Source: Burkholderiales bacterium (GTDB taxonomy: Bacteria > Pseudomonadota > Gammaproteobacteria > Burkholderiales > Ga0077523). Taken from it: a DNA stretch of 53,823 nt. Numbering within the stretch: position 1 is the first letter of the stretch; each line of letters opens with the position of its first letter. The notes beneath the pieces are model-generated. The model was not told the origin of the DNA. It ran no database searches and saw only the letters and a list, made by a program, of their open reading frames with translations. Shown here one piece after another: positions 32,790 through 41,623 of this stretch. A program made the translations under genes and the position numbers. The stretch is from NCBI GenBank assembly GCA_019747905.1, contig JAIEQG010000064.1, forward strand, positions 1-53,823, given 5' to 3'.

Positions 32790-34448
32790 ATGTCCGCAAT
32801 CGCCATGAGCACTCGGAAGACTTCGACAGCGTCGCGAACCGTCTTCGTTGTCGCGACCATCCTGGGGCTGTTGATCGCATTGCCGTTGATCGGGTTGTCG
32901 GCGAGCCTGTTCGCACCAGGTGCGGGCGCTTCATGGGCGCATCTCGCTGATACCGGCCTGCCCGGCTACGCGCGGTCCAGCGTCGTGCTGGCGCTGCTCG
33001 TGGCGATGGGCACTGCGGTCGTGGGTGTCGGCACGGCCTGGCTCACGGCGGCGTATCGTTTTCCCGGCTCCCGCCTTTGGTCATGGGCGCTCGTCCTGCC
33101 GCTGGCAGTCCCGTCCTACGTGATCGCCTATGCCTACACCGACCTGCTGCAGTTTGCCGGCCCGGTGCAAAGCTGGATTCGCGCGACCTGGGAACTGCGC
33201 ACGCGCGACTACTGGTTCCCCGATATTCGATCTCTTGGCGGCGCTGCGATCGTGTTCACGCTGGTGCTCGCACCTTACGTGTACCTCCCGGTGCGGGCTG
33301 CCTTCGCAGAAATGCCGGCCAGCCTGGGCGAGGCGGCGCGGCTCGCGGGGGTGCGACCATCGCTCGCTTTCCTCAAGGTGGAGTTGCCTCTGGCCTGGCC
33401 GCCGCTCGCGGCTGGTCTCGCGCTCGTGGTCATGGAAACGCTCGCCGATTTCGGGGCCGTGTCCTATTTTGCCGTCGATACATTCACCGTAGGCATCTAC
33501 AAGGCCTGGCTGGGCCTGGGCGATCGCACTGCCGCGGCGCAATTGGCTCTCGTGCTGCTCGTGTTCGTGGTGATGCTGGTGGCGATCGAGCGTGCCGTAC
33601 GCGGCACGCGGAGGTTTGCCGCGCGGGGCACCGCGGCACCGCGGCGCGTGCGCCCATTGCAGGGTTGGCACGCCTGGGCCGCCACCATGGCCTGTGCACT
33701 GCCGGTAGCGCTCGGCTTTGTCCTGCCGGTCGCAGTGCTGGCCCAGCTCGCCTGGCGCGATGTCGAAGTGCATGCATGGGCGCGCTTCGCGGCCATGATG
33801 GCCGCAAGCTTGCGGGTGGCGATCGCGGCCGCCGTGATCACCGTCGTCGTCGCGCTTGCCTTGACCTACGCGGTGCGCATGACACGCAGTCCATGGTTGC
33901 GCGGCATCAGCGGTTTCGCGGCGTTCGGATATGCGGTGCCCGGTGCGGTGCTGGCCATCGGCATCCTCATTCCGCTGGCACGCCTCGACAACATTCTCGC
34001 CGAAGCGCTCGAGCTGCATTTCGGCGTCAATCCCGGATTGCTGCTGACCGGAAGCGTCGCCGCGCTGCTCTACGCCTACGTGGTGCGGTTTCTCGCCGTC
34101 GGCCTCAACAACGTGCAGAGCGGCTTCACCCGCATCACGCCGCACATGGACGAAGCCGCACGCAGCCTCGGTTGCAGCCCCTGGTCGCTGCTGCGGCGCG
34201 TGCATGTGCCGTTGCTCGCGAGAAGTCTCGCGGTGGCGGCATTGCTGGTGTTCGTCGATGCACTGAAGGAACTACCAGCCACGCTCGCTTTGCGGCCCTT
34301 CAACTTCGATACGCTTGCGACCCAGGCCTACAACTTCGCCAAGGACGAGCGGCTCGGCGAGGCGGCGCTGCCGAGCCTCGTCATCGTGGCCGTGGCACTC
34401 CTTCCGGTGCTGCTGACTTCGCGCGCCCTCGCGTCGCGCCGGGCCTGA
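32790..34448 (+). CDS. Ferric iron ABC transporter permease (FbpB-like, fused double domain)
   Basis: A 552-residue inner-membrane permease with about twelve helices made of two homologous permease halves, as in FbpB/ThiP. Each half has its EAA-type loop for the ATPase: EMPASLGEAARLAGVRPSLAF (first half) and MDEAARSLGCSPWSLLRRVHVPL (second half). The ATG at 32790 is used; another at 32805 is possible. It is the only + strand member of the Fbp set, transcribed away from the ATPase and toward the binding-protein gene, with a three-base gap to the latter's stop. Confidence 0.88.
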   Translation: MSAIAMSTRKTSTASRTVFVVATILGLLIALPLIGLSASLFAPGAGASWAHLADTGLPGYARSSVVLALLVAMGTAVVGVGTAWLTAAYRFPGSRLWSWALVLPLAVPSYVIAYAYTDLLQFAGPVQSWIRATWELRTRDYWFPDIRSLGGAAIVFTLVLAPYVYLPVRAAFAEMPASLGEAARLAGVRPSLAFLKVELPLAWPPLAAGLALVVMETLADFGAVSYFAVDTFTVGIYKAWLGLGDRTAAAQLALVLLVFVVMLVAIERAVRGTRRFAARGTAAPRRVRPLQGWHAWAATMACALPVALGFVLPVAVLAQLAWRDVEVHAWARFAAMMAASLRVAIAAAVITVVVALALTYAVRMTRSPWLRGISGFAAFGYAVPGAVLAIGILIPLARLDNILAEALELHFGVNPGLLLTGSVAALLYAYVVRFLAVGLNNVQSGFTRITPHMDEAARSLGCSPWSLLRRVHVPLLARSLAVAALLVFVDALKELPATLALRPFNFDTLATQAYNFAKDERLGEAALPSLVIVAVALLPVLLTSRALASRRA

Positions 34449-34451
34449 GCA

Positions 34452-35468
34452 TCAACGCCAACCGGCGCGATCGACGAGCTTCTGCGCAGCCGGTGTACGG
34501 GTGGCGATCTCCGCGATAGGCAGGGCGTCGGCCTTGAACCTGCCGAGCGATTCCAGCTCCGGATTCCTCGCCACGGCGGTCTTCACCACCGGCCATTCGT
34601 TGTTGCCGTTGGCGAAATAGGCCTGCGCTTCATCGCTCGCGAGGTATTCGAGAAACTTCAGTGCCGCTTCCTTGTTCGGCGCATTCCTGAGTACACCGCC
34701 TCCGGAGATGTTCATGTGCGTGCCCCAGCTCGACTGGTTCGGCCACACCAGCGTGACCTTCTCCGCGATCGCACGGTCCTCCGGTTTCTTCGAGCGCATG
34801 AGTCGCACGAAATAGTAGGAGTTGGTGAGCGCTATGCCGCACTCGCCGGAAGCCACACCCTTGATCTGGTCGGTGTCGCCGCCGCGCGGCGGGCGGGCCA
34901 TGTTGCCGACGACGGCCTTGGCCCATTCCTCGGCTTTCTGTTCGCCGTCGTGGGCGATGACCGAAGCGACCAGCGACAGCATGTAGGGGTGGCTGCCGGG
35001 CCGGGTGCATACCTTGCCCTTGTTGACGGGCAGGGCGAGATCCTCGTAACGCTGCACGTCCGCGGGATTCACGGCCGTCTTGTCGTAAACGATGACTCTG
35101 GCACGGCTGGAAAAAGCGAACCATGTGCCGGTCGCACTGCGCAGGTCCTTCGGAATGCGGCTCTCGAGCACGGCGGACGTCACCGGGGCGAACAATCCCG
35201 ACTGGTCGGCGGCGTGGAGCCGCGAGGCGTCCACGATGAGCACGACGTCGGCGGGACTGTTTGCCCCCTCGTTGCGAATCCGTTCGAGCAACGCTTCGTC
35301 ACCCGCTTCGATGCGATTGACCTTGACGCCGGTGGCCTTGGTGAAATTCGCGTACAACGCTTCGTCGGTATCGTAGTGGCGTGCGGTGTAGAGGTTGAGG
35401 ACCTTGCCGTCCTGGGCGCAGACAGTGCCGGCGATGATGACGAGAGGGAGGAGGAGGGCGCGACGCAT
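34452..35468 (-). CDS. Ferric iron periplasmic binding protein (FbpA-like)
   Basis: A periplasmic Fe(III)-binding protein of 338 residues. A signal peptide (LLLPLVIIAGTVCAQ) precedes the mature start KVLNLYTARHYDTDEALY, typical of FbpA/FutA. The iron-binding tyrosine pair is visible in ALTNSYYFVRL (about residue 205), and further possible ligands lie in the YTARHYD segment. The ATG at 35468 is preceded by AAGGA. It follows the FTR1 gene by 25 bases and is probably in its transcript. Confidence 0.92.
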   Translation of the reverse strand: MRRALLLPLVIIAGTVCAQDGKVLNLYTARHYDTDEALYANFTKATGVKVNRIEAGDEALLERIRNEGANSPADVVLIVDASRLHAADQSGLFAPVTSAVLESRIPKDLRSATGTWFAFSSRARVIVYDKTAVNPADVQRYEDLALPVNKGKVCTRPGSHPYMLSLVASVIAHDGEQKAEEWAKAVVGNMARPPRGGDTDQIKGVASGECGIALTNSYYFVRLMRSKKPEDRAIAEKVTLVWPNQSSWGTHMNISGGGVLRNAPNKEAALKFLEYLASDEAQAYFANGNNEWPVVKTAVARNPELESLGRFKADALPIAEIATRTPAAQKLVDRAGWR

Positions 35469-35493
35469 GAGGATCCTTGAACGAGTGGGAGGG

Positions 35494-37422
35494 TCAGGCG
35501 GACCGGGCGGACGCGCGCGACGTGTGGACATAGGTGCCGACGATGATCGCCAGGAGTACGAGTTGCAGCACCAGCCCCTGGAGGTTGGGGTAGATGCCGA
35601 GTACCGGAAGGCTCGGGAAAGCGACCGGATCGCTCGGCAGCTTGCCCGCGGCCTGCAGCGCGGCCACGCCCTGGCCGGCGAACACCACGGCCATCAAGGC
35701 AAGCAGGATCGAGCTCACGCCGAAGAACACGCCGAGCGGCAGCTTCGCACTGAAACGCACGATGAGCAGCGCCAGTGCGACGAGCACTGCGCACCCGGTG
35801 ACGAAGCCTGACAGCACGGCCGTGGCACCGCCCTGCGCGATCAGCGCTTGGTAGAAGAGGACCGTCTCGAACACCTCGCGGTAGACCGCGAGGAAGGAGA
35901 TCGCGGCGAGCCCCCACAACGTGCCGCGGCCCAGCGCGCCGGAAACCTGCGACTTGATGAAGGCGCTCCAGCGCTGTCCGGCGCTCTTCGAATGCAGCCA
36001 GAAGCCGACGTACAGCAGCATCGCGGCGGCGACCAGGGCGGTGATGCCCTCGGTGACCTCGCGCTGCGCACCGCTCACCTCGATCAGCACGGTTGCGATC
36101 CACCAGGTGAGTGCTCCCAGCGCGAGGGCGCCGATCCATCCGCCGTGCAGCCACTTTAGCCCTTCGCTGCGGCCGGTGCGCCGCAGGAACGCGGCCATGC
36201 CCGCGAGTACGAGGATCGCTTCGAGGCCTTCACGCACGATGATGATGAATGCCGAGGCGAACTGCGCTTTGGGCGACACCTCGCTGCCGGCCAGGCGTTC
36301 CTTGGCGTCGTGGAGCAGGCGTTGCAGTTCGACATGGCGCGCTTCCACCGTCGCGAGCGGTGCGCTCGTCTTCACCTGGTTGCGATAGTCGAGCATCGCG
36401 GCTTCGATGCGCGGGCGCAGCGCCCGGTCGACGCTGTCCAGCTTGGCTTCGGCGAGTTCGAAGCCCTCGAGATAGGCGCTTACCGCGAGGTCGTATGCGC
36501 GCCTGGCATCGCCGGCACGGTACGCTGACAGGCTCTGGGACAGTGCCGCGATGCTGAAGTCCAGCGGCGAGCTGCCGGCTGGCTCCGCGGCGGCGGGATT
36601 CGATCGCAGGTAGGCGAGCACGGCTGCTGCATCGCCACCGCCGCGCGCCGTCGCTTCCTGGGGTGTGGAGAGCACCACGTCGGAGGTCGACTTGAACCAG
36701 TCGCGCCCCTTGCCGCCGGCCCAGAGGGCGGCGCCCGCGTTGCGCTGCGGATCGTCCGATACGAAGCCGCTCACATGGAAGGCGAGGGCCCAGCGCTGCG
36801 CGTCGTCGAGGTCGGTGAAGGCTGCCATGCTCGTGCCCTCCACCCCCAGGCTGATCGTGCCGTACAGGCCATGCACGTTGCGCCGCGCCTGGCGCGAGGC
36901 ATCGCGGAAATTCGTCGGCTTCGGATCCAGCGCCACAGCTGCCGGACCGTCGCCACGCCCGGTGTCGCCGTGGCATGAAGCGCAGCGCGATTGATACAGC
37001 GCTGCGGCCTCCGCCTGGGGTGCGACCTTGCGCGGGGCTACCTGCAGACCGTACGTCTCGATGAGTGCGAGCTTGAGCGCATTGGCCACGGCCGCGACCC
37101 GCGGACCATCGGCACGGGCCTTGATCGCTTCCGAGAGGGCCTGGGCCTGCTGTATCAGGGTTCCGCGACTTGGATGATCCGGAAGCTTGGCGATCAGCGA
37201 CTGAGCGTTGGCGGAGAACTCCACCTGCTCGGCGTATTCGGTTTCATCGACGACCTTTCCGCCGACCACGAACTGCGGGTACTCGACAGCGACGTAGTCG
37301 AGAAGGTGCAGCACGGCCTGGCTGTCGTTCGCCGTAGCTGCCAGGGGTGCCCCGGTCAGGACCAAGAGCAAGACGAACGTGTTGATCGCGCGGCGGCGCA
37401 GGGCGAAGGCGAGTGACTGCAT
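35494..37422 (-). CDS. Cytochrome c-FTR1 iron permease fusion
   Basis: A 642-residue fusion. After a signal peptide comes a helical domain, then a c-type cytochrome with heme motif CASCH (147-151) and probable axial Met199 (EGTSMAAF), a helical linker (about 285-380), and a seven-helix FTR1/EfeU permease with both iron-binding REXXE motifs, REGLE (397-401) and REVFE (515-519). FTR1 permeases need ferrous iron to be oxidised at the membrane; in yeast a copper oxidase does this, and the fused cytochrome may play that part here. A promoter lies 29 bases upstream. Confidence 0.9.
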   Translation of the reverse strand: MQSLAFALRRRAINTFVLLLVLTGAPLAATANDSQAVLHLLDYVAVEYPQFVVGGKVVDETEYAEQVEFSANAQSLIAKLPDHPSRGTLIQQAQALSEAIKARADGPRVAAVANALKLALIETYGLQVAPRKVAPQAEAAALYQSRCASCHGDTGRGDGPAAVALDPKPTNFRDASRQARRNVHGLYGTISLGVEGTSMAAFTDLDDAQRWALAFHVSGFVSDDPQRNAGAALWAGGKGRDWFKSTSDVVLSTPQEATARGGGDAAAVLAYLRSNPAAAEPAGSSPLDFSIAALSQSLSAYRAGDARRAYDLAVSAYLEGFELAEAKLDSVDRALRPRIEAAMLDYRNQVKTSAPLATVEARHVELQRLLHDAKERLAGSEVSPKAQFASAFIIIVREGLEAILVLAGMAAFLRRTGRSEGLKWLHGGWIGALALGALTWWIATVLIEVSGAQREVTEGITALVAAAMLLYVGFWLHSKSAGQRWSAFIKSQVSGALGRGTLWGLAAISFLAVYREVFETVLFYQALIAQGGATAVLSGFVTGCAVLVALALLIVRFSAKLPLGVFFGVSSILLALMAVVFAGQGVAALQAAGKLPSDPVAFPSLPVLGIYPNLQGLVLQLVLLAIIVGTYVHTSRASARSA

Positions 37423-37450
37423 CGGGGCGATATCAGGAAATCAGGATGGG

Positions 37451-37479
37451 ATTGTAGCCGTACCGAGGTCGGAGACCAA
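37451..37479 (-). promoter_or_regulatory. Promoter of the FTR1-fbpA transcript
   Basis: On the minus strand TTGGTC and TACAAT are 17 bases apart (-35 at 37474-37479, -10 at 37451-37456). No Fur-box-like sequence overlaps it. Confidence 0.55.
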
Positions 37480-37561
37480 CGGGGCGGTCCAAAGGTTCAT
37501 ACGTATTTTCAGAGGCCTACAGGTGGTCGCGGGGGTAGCTGGTAGTCCGTCCTGATGGATC

Positions 37562-37594
37562 TTGACTCATAAATGCGAATCATTATCATTCGAT
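37562..37594 (+). promoter_or_regulatory. Promoter with Fur box before the DUF2325 gene
   Basis: TTGACT (37562-37567) and TATCAT (37584-37589) are 16 bases apart. GCGAATCATTATCATTCG (37575-37592) covers the -10 box and matches the Fur consensus GATAATGATAATCATTATC well, so Fe-Fur should repress the promoter. Confidence 0.75.
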
Positions 37595-37664
37595 TATGCA
37601 ACGTGATGCGGATCTGATCGCAGGTCCGCCACTGCAATCACTGCAGGATCAGAGGGAGATCAAG

Positions 37665-37997
37665 ATGAACGCAATGCTCGTGGGAGCCGACCGGCTGGGG
37701 AATATTCCTGATCGGCTGGCAACCTTCGGTATCACCATCACGCGCCATGTTTCGGGACGCAACGCCACGCATCAACGGCGGCTCCCGACGCTGCCGAAGG
37801 ATATCGACCTGCTCATCCTGTTTACCGATTTCCTCGGCCACAACGTGATGAAGAGCTTCCGCAGCCAGGCGCAGGCCGATGGAGTGCAGGTCGTCGCGTG
37901 CCGCCGCTCGGCCAGTTGCCTCACCGAGGAACTAGAGCGCTGCTTGCCTCCGGCCGAGGCGTGCGCGGCGTGCCCCCGGCGCGCCGGGGGCAACTGA
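37665..37997 (+). CDS. DUF2325-family protein, likely iron-regulated
   Basis: The 110-residue product has the DUF2325 core: NAMLVGADRLGNIPDRLATFG at the start, then KDIDLLILFTDFLGHNVM and VQVVACRRSASCLTEEL with a Cys-rich end (CLPPAEACAACPRR). The fold is predicted as a small alpha/beta domain that may bind a metal or nucleotide; function is unknown. The ATG at 37665 has GGGAG upstream and is preferred to 37596, which lies in the promoter region. DUF2325 genes are often found near iron transport genes, as here. Confidence 0.8.
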   Translation: MNAMLVGADRLGNIPDRLATFGITITRHVSGRNATHQRRLPTLPKDIDLLILFTDFLGHNVMKSFRSQAQADGVQVVACRRSASCLTEELERCLPPAEACAACPRRAGGN

Positions 37998-38013
37998 GAT
38001 ACGGCTTCGGGAA

Positions 38014-38044
38014 GGTGACGCCGCCCTTCGGAGGCGGCGTCACC
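38014..38044. terminator. Strong hairpin between convergent DUF2325 and receptor genes
   Basis: A perfect 12-bp stem (GGTGACGCCGCC/GGCGGCGTCACC at 38014-38025 and 38033-38044) closed by a C-TTCG-G loop. There is no T-tract on either side, but its place between two converging stops suggests transcript-end protection or weak bidirectional termination. Confidence 0.6.
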
Positions 38045-38062
38045 CGGGCGTCGAGGCCCGAT

Positions 38063-40219
38063 CTAGAAGTCGTAGCGGATGCCCGCCTGTACCAGGCGGG
38101 GCATGCCGGGCAGGATGCCCCGCGTGCGATCGACGATGTAGACGTCGTCCGCGATGTTCTTCACGGCGAGGAAGACCGTCGTGCGATAGCGGGCGATGCG
38201 GTAATTGACTGCGGCGTTGAACACCGTGTAGCTGTCGATGACCCCGTACTGGCCGGACCGTTGCTGGTCGGAGCTGAGCAGGCTCGAGCCCGAGGCGTTG
38301 TCGATGTTGGCGAAGTCCGCGTACTGTTCCCCCACGTACACCGCCTCGACGTTCAGGTCGAGGCCGGAGGTGGTCATGTATCCGAGGCTCGCCGTCGCCT
38401 GCTGCTTGGGCGCGTAGGGAAGACGATTCCCCGCGGTGGAGCCGAGAATCGCTGCGCCGTTGGAAACCTGGGTGAACGCCGTCGTCTGCTCGGCAACCGG
38501 TAGCCATGTGAGGGCGATGTTGCTGTAGATGCCGCTCGCAGCACCGATCTTGCCGGCCACTTCGAGCCCCTGGAACAGCGCTTCACCTTGAGAGAGGTTG
38601 GTCGTGCCGCCGGCGATGCTGCCAACGGCGATCAGGCGCTCGAAGTCATTGCGGAAGACGGTGGCCTGCAGGTTCAGCGCTTGCATGGGCGTCGTTCGGA
38701 CTCCGAGCTCGTAGTTCCAGCTCTTTTCCGCCCCGACGTTGGTGTAGGTGGCTGCGGGCCCGGTGCCGGTAGTGATCTGGTCTTCCACGCGCGGCGGCGC
38801 GAAGCCGCGGTGCACGCCGGCGAACAAGGTGGTCTGTTCGAGCAGCTGATAGGTGCCGCCGAGGCTGGGAATCACCTGGGACAGGTCGTCGCTGCCGCTG
38901 TTGCCACCGGCCCGGCGATCGGTGCGCTTGTTCTCGATGTATTCATAGCGCACCCCGGGCGCGATGGACAGGTCACCGAAGATGAACTTGTTCATCACGA
39001 AGGCCGAATAAGCGGAGGTTTCGCGCAGATTGTCCTCGGCGACCGTGCCGGTACGGCCGGTCGGACTGGTCGCATTGATCTGCAGGCGCTCCTGGTTCTC
39101 GAAATGCGCCCGCACGCCGACGTCCAGTTCGTTCGCGATGCCGAAGCCGTTCCAGTTCACGTGCAAACGTGGCTCGACGCCGAAGCTGTAGTAGTCGCGT
39201 AGCCGGCCCTGCACGGAGTTGCAGGAATCCACGTTCACCGCCACGCCGTTCAGGCGGTTCTGGGTGAAGGTGCCGCCGCATTGAGAATCCAGCGTGTTGC
39301 TCGATTGCCGCCACCAATCGCGCGAGAACGTGCTGCCGTAGAAGTTGGTGAGCAGCACCACGTCCTTGTTGAACGTGTACTCGTGGGTCGCGGACAACCC
39401 GAAGCGACGGCTGTCGAAGAAGTCGTTCTTGAACGGGTTGTAGCGTGCGCCGAAGTTGCGGAACTCCGCTTCGGTGGAGCCCGAATAGGTGACCTGGGAT
39501 TCCTCGGTGAAGTAGTTGGCACGCAGCGTGATCGCCTGGCCGTCGCCGATGCTCAACACCTTCTTGGCGTTGACGTCGTTGATCTGGGTGTAGTTGTTCT
39601 CGCGCGCGCCGGCCGACTGCTTGTAGATGTAGTCCAGCATGAAACCGGCACCGCCCAGGCGCACCCGACCGCTCAGGTAGTCGTTGTTGCCGCCGGAGAG
39701 GCCGATCAGGCCGCTGAACTCCTGTGTGGGAGTAGGCGTGATGTAGTTGATCACGCCGCCGATGGTCTGCGGGCCGTAGAGAATCTGTCCGGCACCTTTC
39801 AGGACTTCGATGCGCTCGAAGCGCTCGATCGGAGGATGGTAGTAGCTCGCGTTGTCGCCATACGGGGCATAAGCGAGCGGCAGACCGTCCTCGAGCAGCG
39901 TCACCTTGGTGGAACGGGTCGGGTTGAGGCCGCGCATACCGATGTTCGGTCGCATGCCCAGGCCTTCCTCGTCGCGCACGTTGACCCCGGGGATCTTGCG
40001 CAGCGCTTCGTTCGTGGTGAAGACGCGCGAAGACTCGAGTGTTTCCTTGTCGAGCACGTAGCCCGATCCCGGAATGCGTTCGAGGTTTTCCTTGGTGCCG
40101 ATGATGTCGACGCGCGGCGTCGCGAGAGGTTCGTCCGGTTCGGCGAAGGCGGGGAGTGCGATGGTCGCCGCGCACAGGGCGGCGAACGGGACGAGGCGCT
40201 GGCGGTTAGCGCGTTGCAT
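38063..40219 (-). CDS. TonB-dependent receptor for an iron complex (FecA-like)
   Basis: A 718-residue outer-membrane receptor with signal peptide (VPFAALCAATIALPAFA), plug domain (GSGYVLDKETLE to about 160, with NIGMRGLNPTRSTKVTLLEDG and GGVINYITPTP) and a barrel closing in Phe (LVQAGIRYDF). The SSRVFTTNEALRKIPGVNVRDEEGLGMRPNIGMRG block is typical of FecA/citrate and related receptors. There is no N-terminal signalling domain. The ATG at 40219 is used. A Fur-box-like promoter upstream and the iron genes around it support an iron ligand; the exact chelate is unknown. Confidence 0.9.
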   Translation of the reverse strand: MQRANRQRLVPFAALCAATIALPAFAEPDEPLATPRVDIIGTKENLERIPGSGYVLDKETLESSRVFTTNEALRKIPGVNVRDEEGLGMRPNIGMRGLNPTRSTKVTLLEDGLPLAYAPYGDNASYYHPPIERFERIEVLKGAGQILYGPQTIGGVINYITPTPTQEFSGLIGLSGGNNDYLSGRVRLGGAGFMLDYIYKQSAGARENNYTQINDVNAKKVLSIGDGQAITLRANYFTEESQVTYSGSTEAEFRNFGARYNPFKNDFFDSRRFGLSATHEYTFNKDVVLLTNFYGSTFSRDWWRQSSNTLDSQCGGTFTQNRLNGVAVNVDSCNSVQGRLRDYYSFGVEPRLHVNWNGFGIANELDVGVRAHFENQERLQINATSPTGRTGTVAEDNLRETSAYSAFVMNKFIFGDLSIAPGVRYEYIENKRTDRRAGGNSGSDDLSQVIPSLGGTYQLLEQTTLFAGVHRGFAPPRVEDQITTGTGPAATYTNVGAEKSWNYELGVRTTPMQALNLQATVFRNDFERLIAVGSIAGGTTNLSQGEALFQGLEVAGKIGAASGIYSNIALTWLPVAEQTTAFTQVSNGAAILGSTAGNRLPYAPKQQATASLGYMTTSGLDLNVEAVYVGEQYADFANIDNASGSSLLSSDQQRSGQYGVIDSYTVFNAAVNYRIARYRTTVFLAVKNIADDVYIVDRTRGILPGMPRLVQAGIRYDF

Positions 40220-40359
40220 GGTGCTGGTCTCTCCGGGGAATGTTGTTGTCGTTGACTCGCTCGGCAGGCTCGAAGGCGTTCGGCACAGCGCCGCGAAACC
40301 CGATGCCTGCCGCACGAAGCGGGGCGCTGCCAGGCGCAAGGGCCGTAACAGCAGGCGAT

Positions 40360-40388
40360 CGTATAACACGAATCATTCGCATCAACAA
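40360..40388 (-). promoter_or_regulatory. Promoter with Fur-box-like site of the iron receptor gene
   Basis: On the minus strand TTGTTG and TATACG are 17 bases apart (40383-40388 and 40360-40365). The spacer reads ATGCGAATGATTCGTGT and, with the flanking GATGCGAATGATTCG, resembles a Fur box (GAATGAT core). Confidence 0.6.
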
Positions 40389-40582
40389 TATCGCTACTGA
40401 CGGTGCGGGTGGGTAGATCTGTCAGTTTGGACGTGGGCGTCTTCCTGTCGGCGGGGGCGCCAAGCGAGACCTATCTGATTGATGCAATGGATTTATAGGA
40501 AAGAGCGCTGATGCGCTTTGCGGTTCTGGCTCGGTTGAGGCCGATCACGCCGGAAGGCTGGTGGTTGCACCCCAATCCGATC

Positions 40583-40614
40583 GATTGACAATCATTCTCA
40601 TTCCGGCTTATTGT
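40583..40614 (+). promoter_or_regulatory. Promoter with Fur box of bfd
   Basis: TTGACA (40585-40590) and TATTGT (40609-40614) are 18 bases apart. GACAATCATTCTCATTC (40587-40603) overlaps the -35 and spacer and matches the Fur consensus well. bfd is classically repressed by Fe-Fur. Confidence 0.75.
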
Positions 40615-40642
40615 TCGGGCACACGGAGGAACGACAAGAACC

Positions 40643-40837
40643 ATGTACGTCTGCATGTGCCATGGCATCACCGACCGGCAGATTCGCGAAGCGGTCAGCG
40701 AAGGCGTCGGGTCCATGCGCGAGTTGCGCGCGGAGCTTGGTGTTGCCTCGAGCTGCGGATGCTGCGCGGAGTACGCAAAGCAGCTTCTCGACGAGACGTT
40801 GACCGGATCGCAGGTCCCTCAGCTCACCGCGGCGTGA
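40643..40837 (+). CDS. bfd: Bacterioferritin-associated ferredoxin Bfd
   Basis: Bfd is a small [2Fe-2S] ferredoxin that reduces the iron core of bacterioferritin and so releases Fe(II). The 64 residues have the cluster ligands Cys4 and Cys6 (MYVCMC) and Cys38 and Cys41 (SSCGCC) and the Fer2_BFD fold (HGITDRQIREAVSEG). It comes 195 bases before bacterioferritin and has its own Fur-controlled promoter. Confidence 0.95.
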   Translation: MYVCMCHGITDRQIREAVSEGVGSMRELRAELGVASSCGCCAEYAKQLLDETLTGSQVPQLTAA

Positions 40838-40940
40838 GTTGAGATGCTGGCCTCACCCAGTCAGCGCCCAGCGTAGCTGGGGTACACGGCTCTTCACCGC
40901 ACCTCGGTGCGTGAGGGGACTCGTTTCCGTTCCCATTCGC

Positions 40941-40959
40941 GTTTCCGGCCATCGGAAAC
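40941..40959. promoter_or_regulatory. Inverted repeat and -10 box upstream of bacterioferritin
   Basis: GTTTCCG-GCCAT-CGGAAAC (40941-40959) is a perfect 7-bp inverted repeat. A TATACT box lies 28 bases on (40988-40993), about 40 bases before the bfr ATG, with no clear -35. The repeat could be an operator or a small hairpin. Confidence 0.4.
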
Positions 40960-41032
40960 TCCGGCCGTCTGCAGCAGGCGGGTCGCCTATACTCGTGCTC
41001 GTCACTGATCCAATTCAGTCGAGGAGCGGTCC

Positions 41033-41515
41033 ATGAAAGGCGACAAGAAGGTCATCGGGCACCTGAACCATGTGCTGATGAACGAACTCACCGCGATCAA
41101 TCAGTACTTCCTGCATTCGCGGATGTTCAAGAACTGGGGTTTCGACAAGCTCGGCGACTACGAGTACCACGAGTCCATCGACGAGATGAAGCACGCGGAC
41201 AGGCTGGTCGCGCGCATCCTCTTCCTCGAAGGACTGCCCAACCTGCAGGATCTGGGCAAACTGCTGATCGGCGAGCACATCGAGGAATGCCTCCAGTGCG
41301 ATCTCAAGCTCGAGCTGAAGGGCCACCCGGATCTCAAGGCGGCCATTGCGCATTGCGAATCGGTGGGTGACTACATTTCGCGCGAACTGTTCGAGGACAT
41401 CCTCGAGTCCGAGGAAGAGCACATCGACTTCCTCGAGACCCAGCTCGATCTGATCAAGAAAGTCGGGATCCAGAACTACATGCAAAGCCAGATGGGCGAG
41501 CACGGAGCTTCGTAG
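41033..41515 (+). CDS. bfr: Bacterioferritin
   Basis: A 160-residue four-helix iron-storage protein that assembles into a 24-subunit shell. Ferroxidase ligands are seen at Glu18 (MNELT), Glu51, His54 (DEMKHAD) and in the ESEEEHIDF segment, and the haem ligand Met52 is present, so this is a haem-binding bacterioferritin and not plain ferritin. GGAGCGG lies before the ATG. A strong terminator follows. Confidence 0.97.
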   Translation: MKGDKKVIGHLNHVLMNELTAINQYFLHSRMFKNWGFDKLGDYEYHESIDEMKHADRLVARILFLEGLPNLQDLGKLLIGEHIEECLQCDLKLELKGHPDLKAAIAHCESVGDYISRELFEDILESEEEHIDFLETQLDLIKKVGIQNYMQSQMGEHGAS

Positions 41516-41535
41516 GGTCGGCTCGTGCGTTGCTG

Positions 41536-41566
41536 AAGAGAGCCGCCGCAGGCGGCTCTTTTCTTT
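41536..41566 (+). terminator. Terminator after bacterioferritin
   Basis: GAGCCGCC and GGCGGCTC (41540-41547 and 41551-41558) form a stem with loop GCA, flanked by AAGA and followed by TTTTCTTT. Confidence 0.88.
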
Positions 41567-41623
41567 GCGTCGTTCCGTACTCCGATACCATGGGGACTTC
41601 GCATCGCTGACGTCGCCATCCTC

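Larger units (their letters stand above)
40220..40642. other. 423-base divergent control region between the receptor and bfd
   Basis: This region carries the two divergent Fur-box promoters listed separately (40360-40388 and 40583-40614). The part from about 40390 to 40580 shows no clear gene or structure. An 81-codon minus-strand frame (40471-40716) has no ribosome-binding site, runs into bfd and looks like chance. Confidence 0.6.

Noticed and set aside
40471..40716. 81-codon minus-strand frame near bfd
   Set aside because: It runs through the Fur-box promoter into bfd and has no ribosome-binding site or domain.
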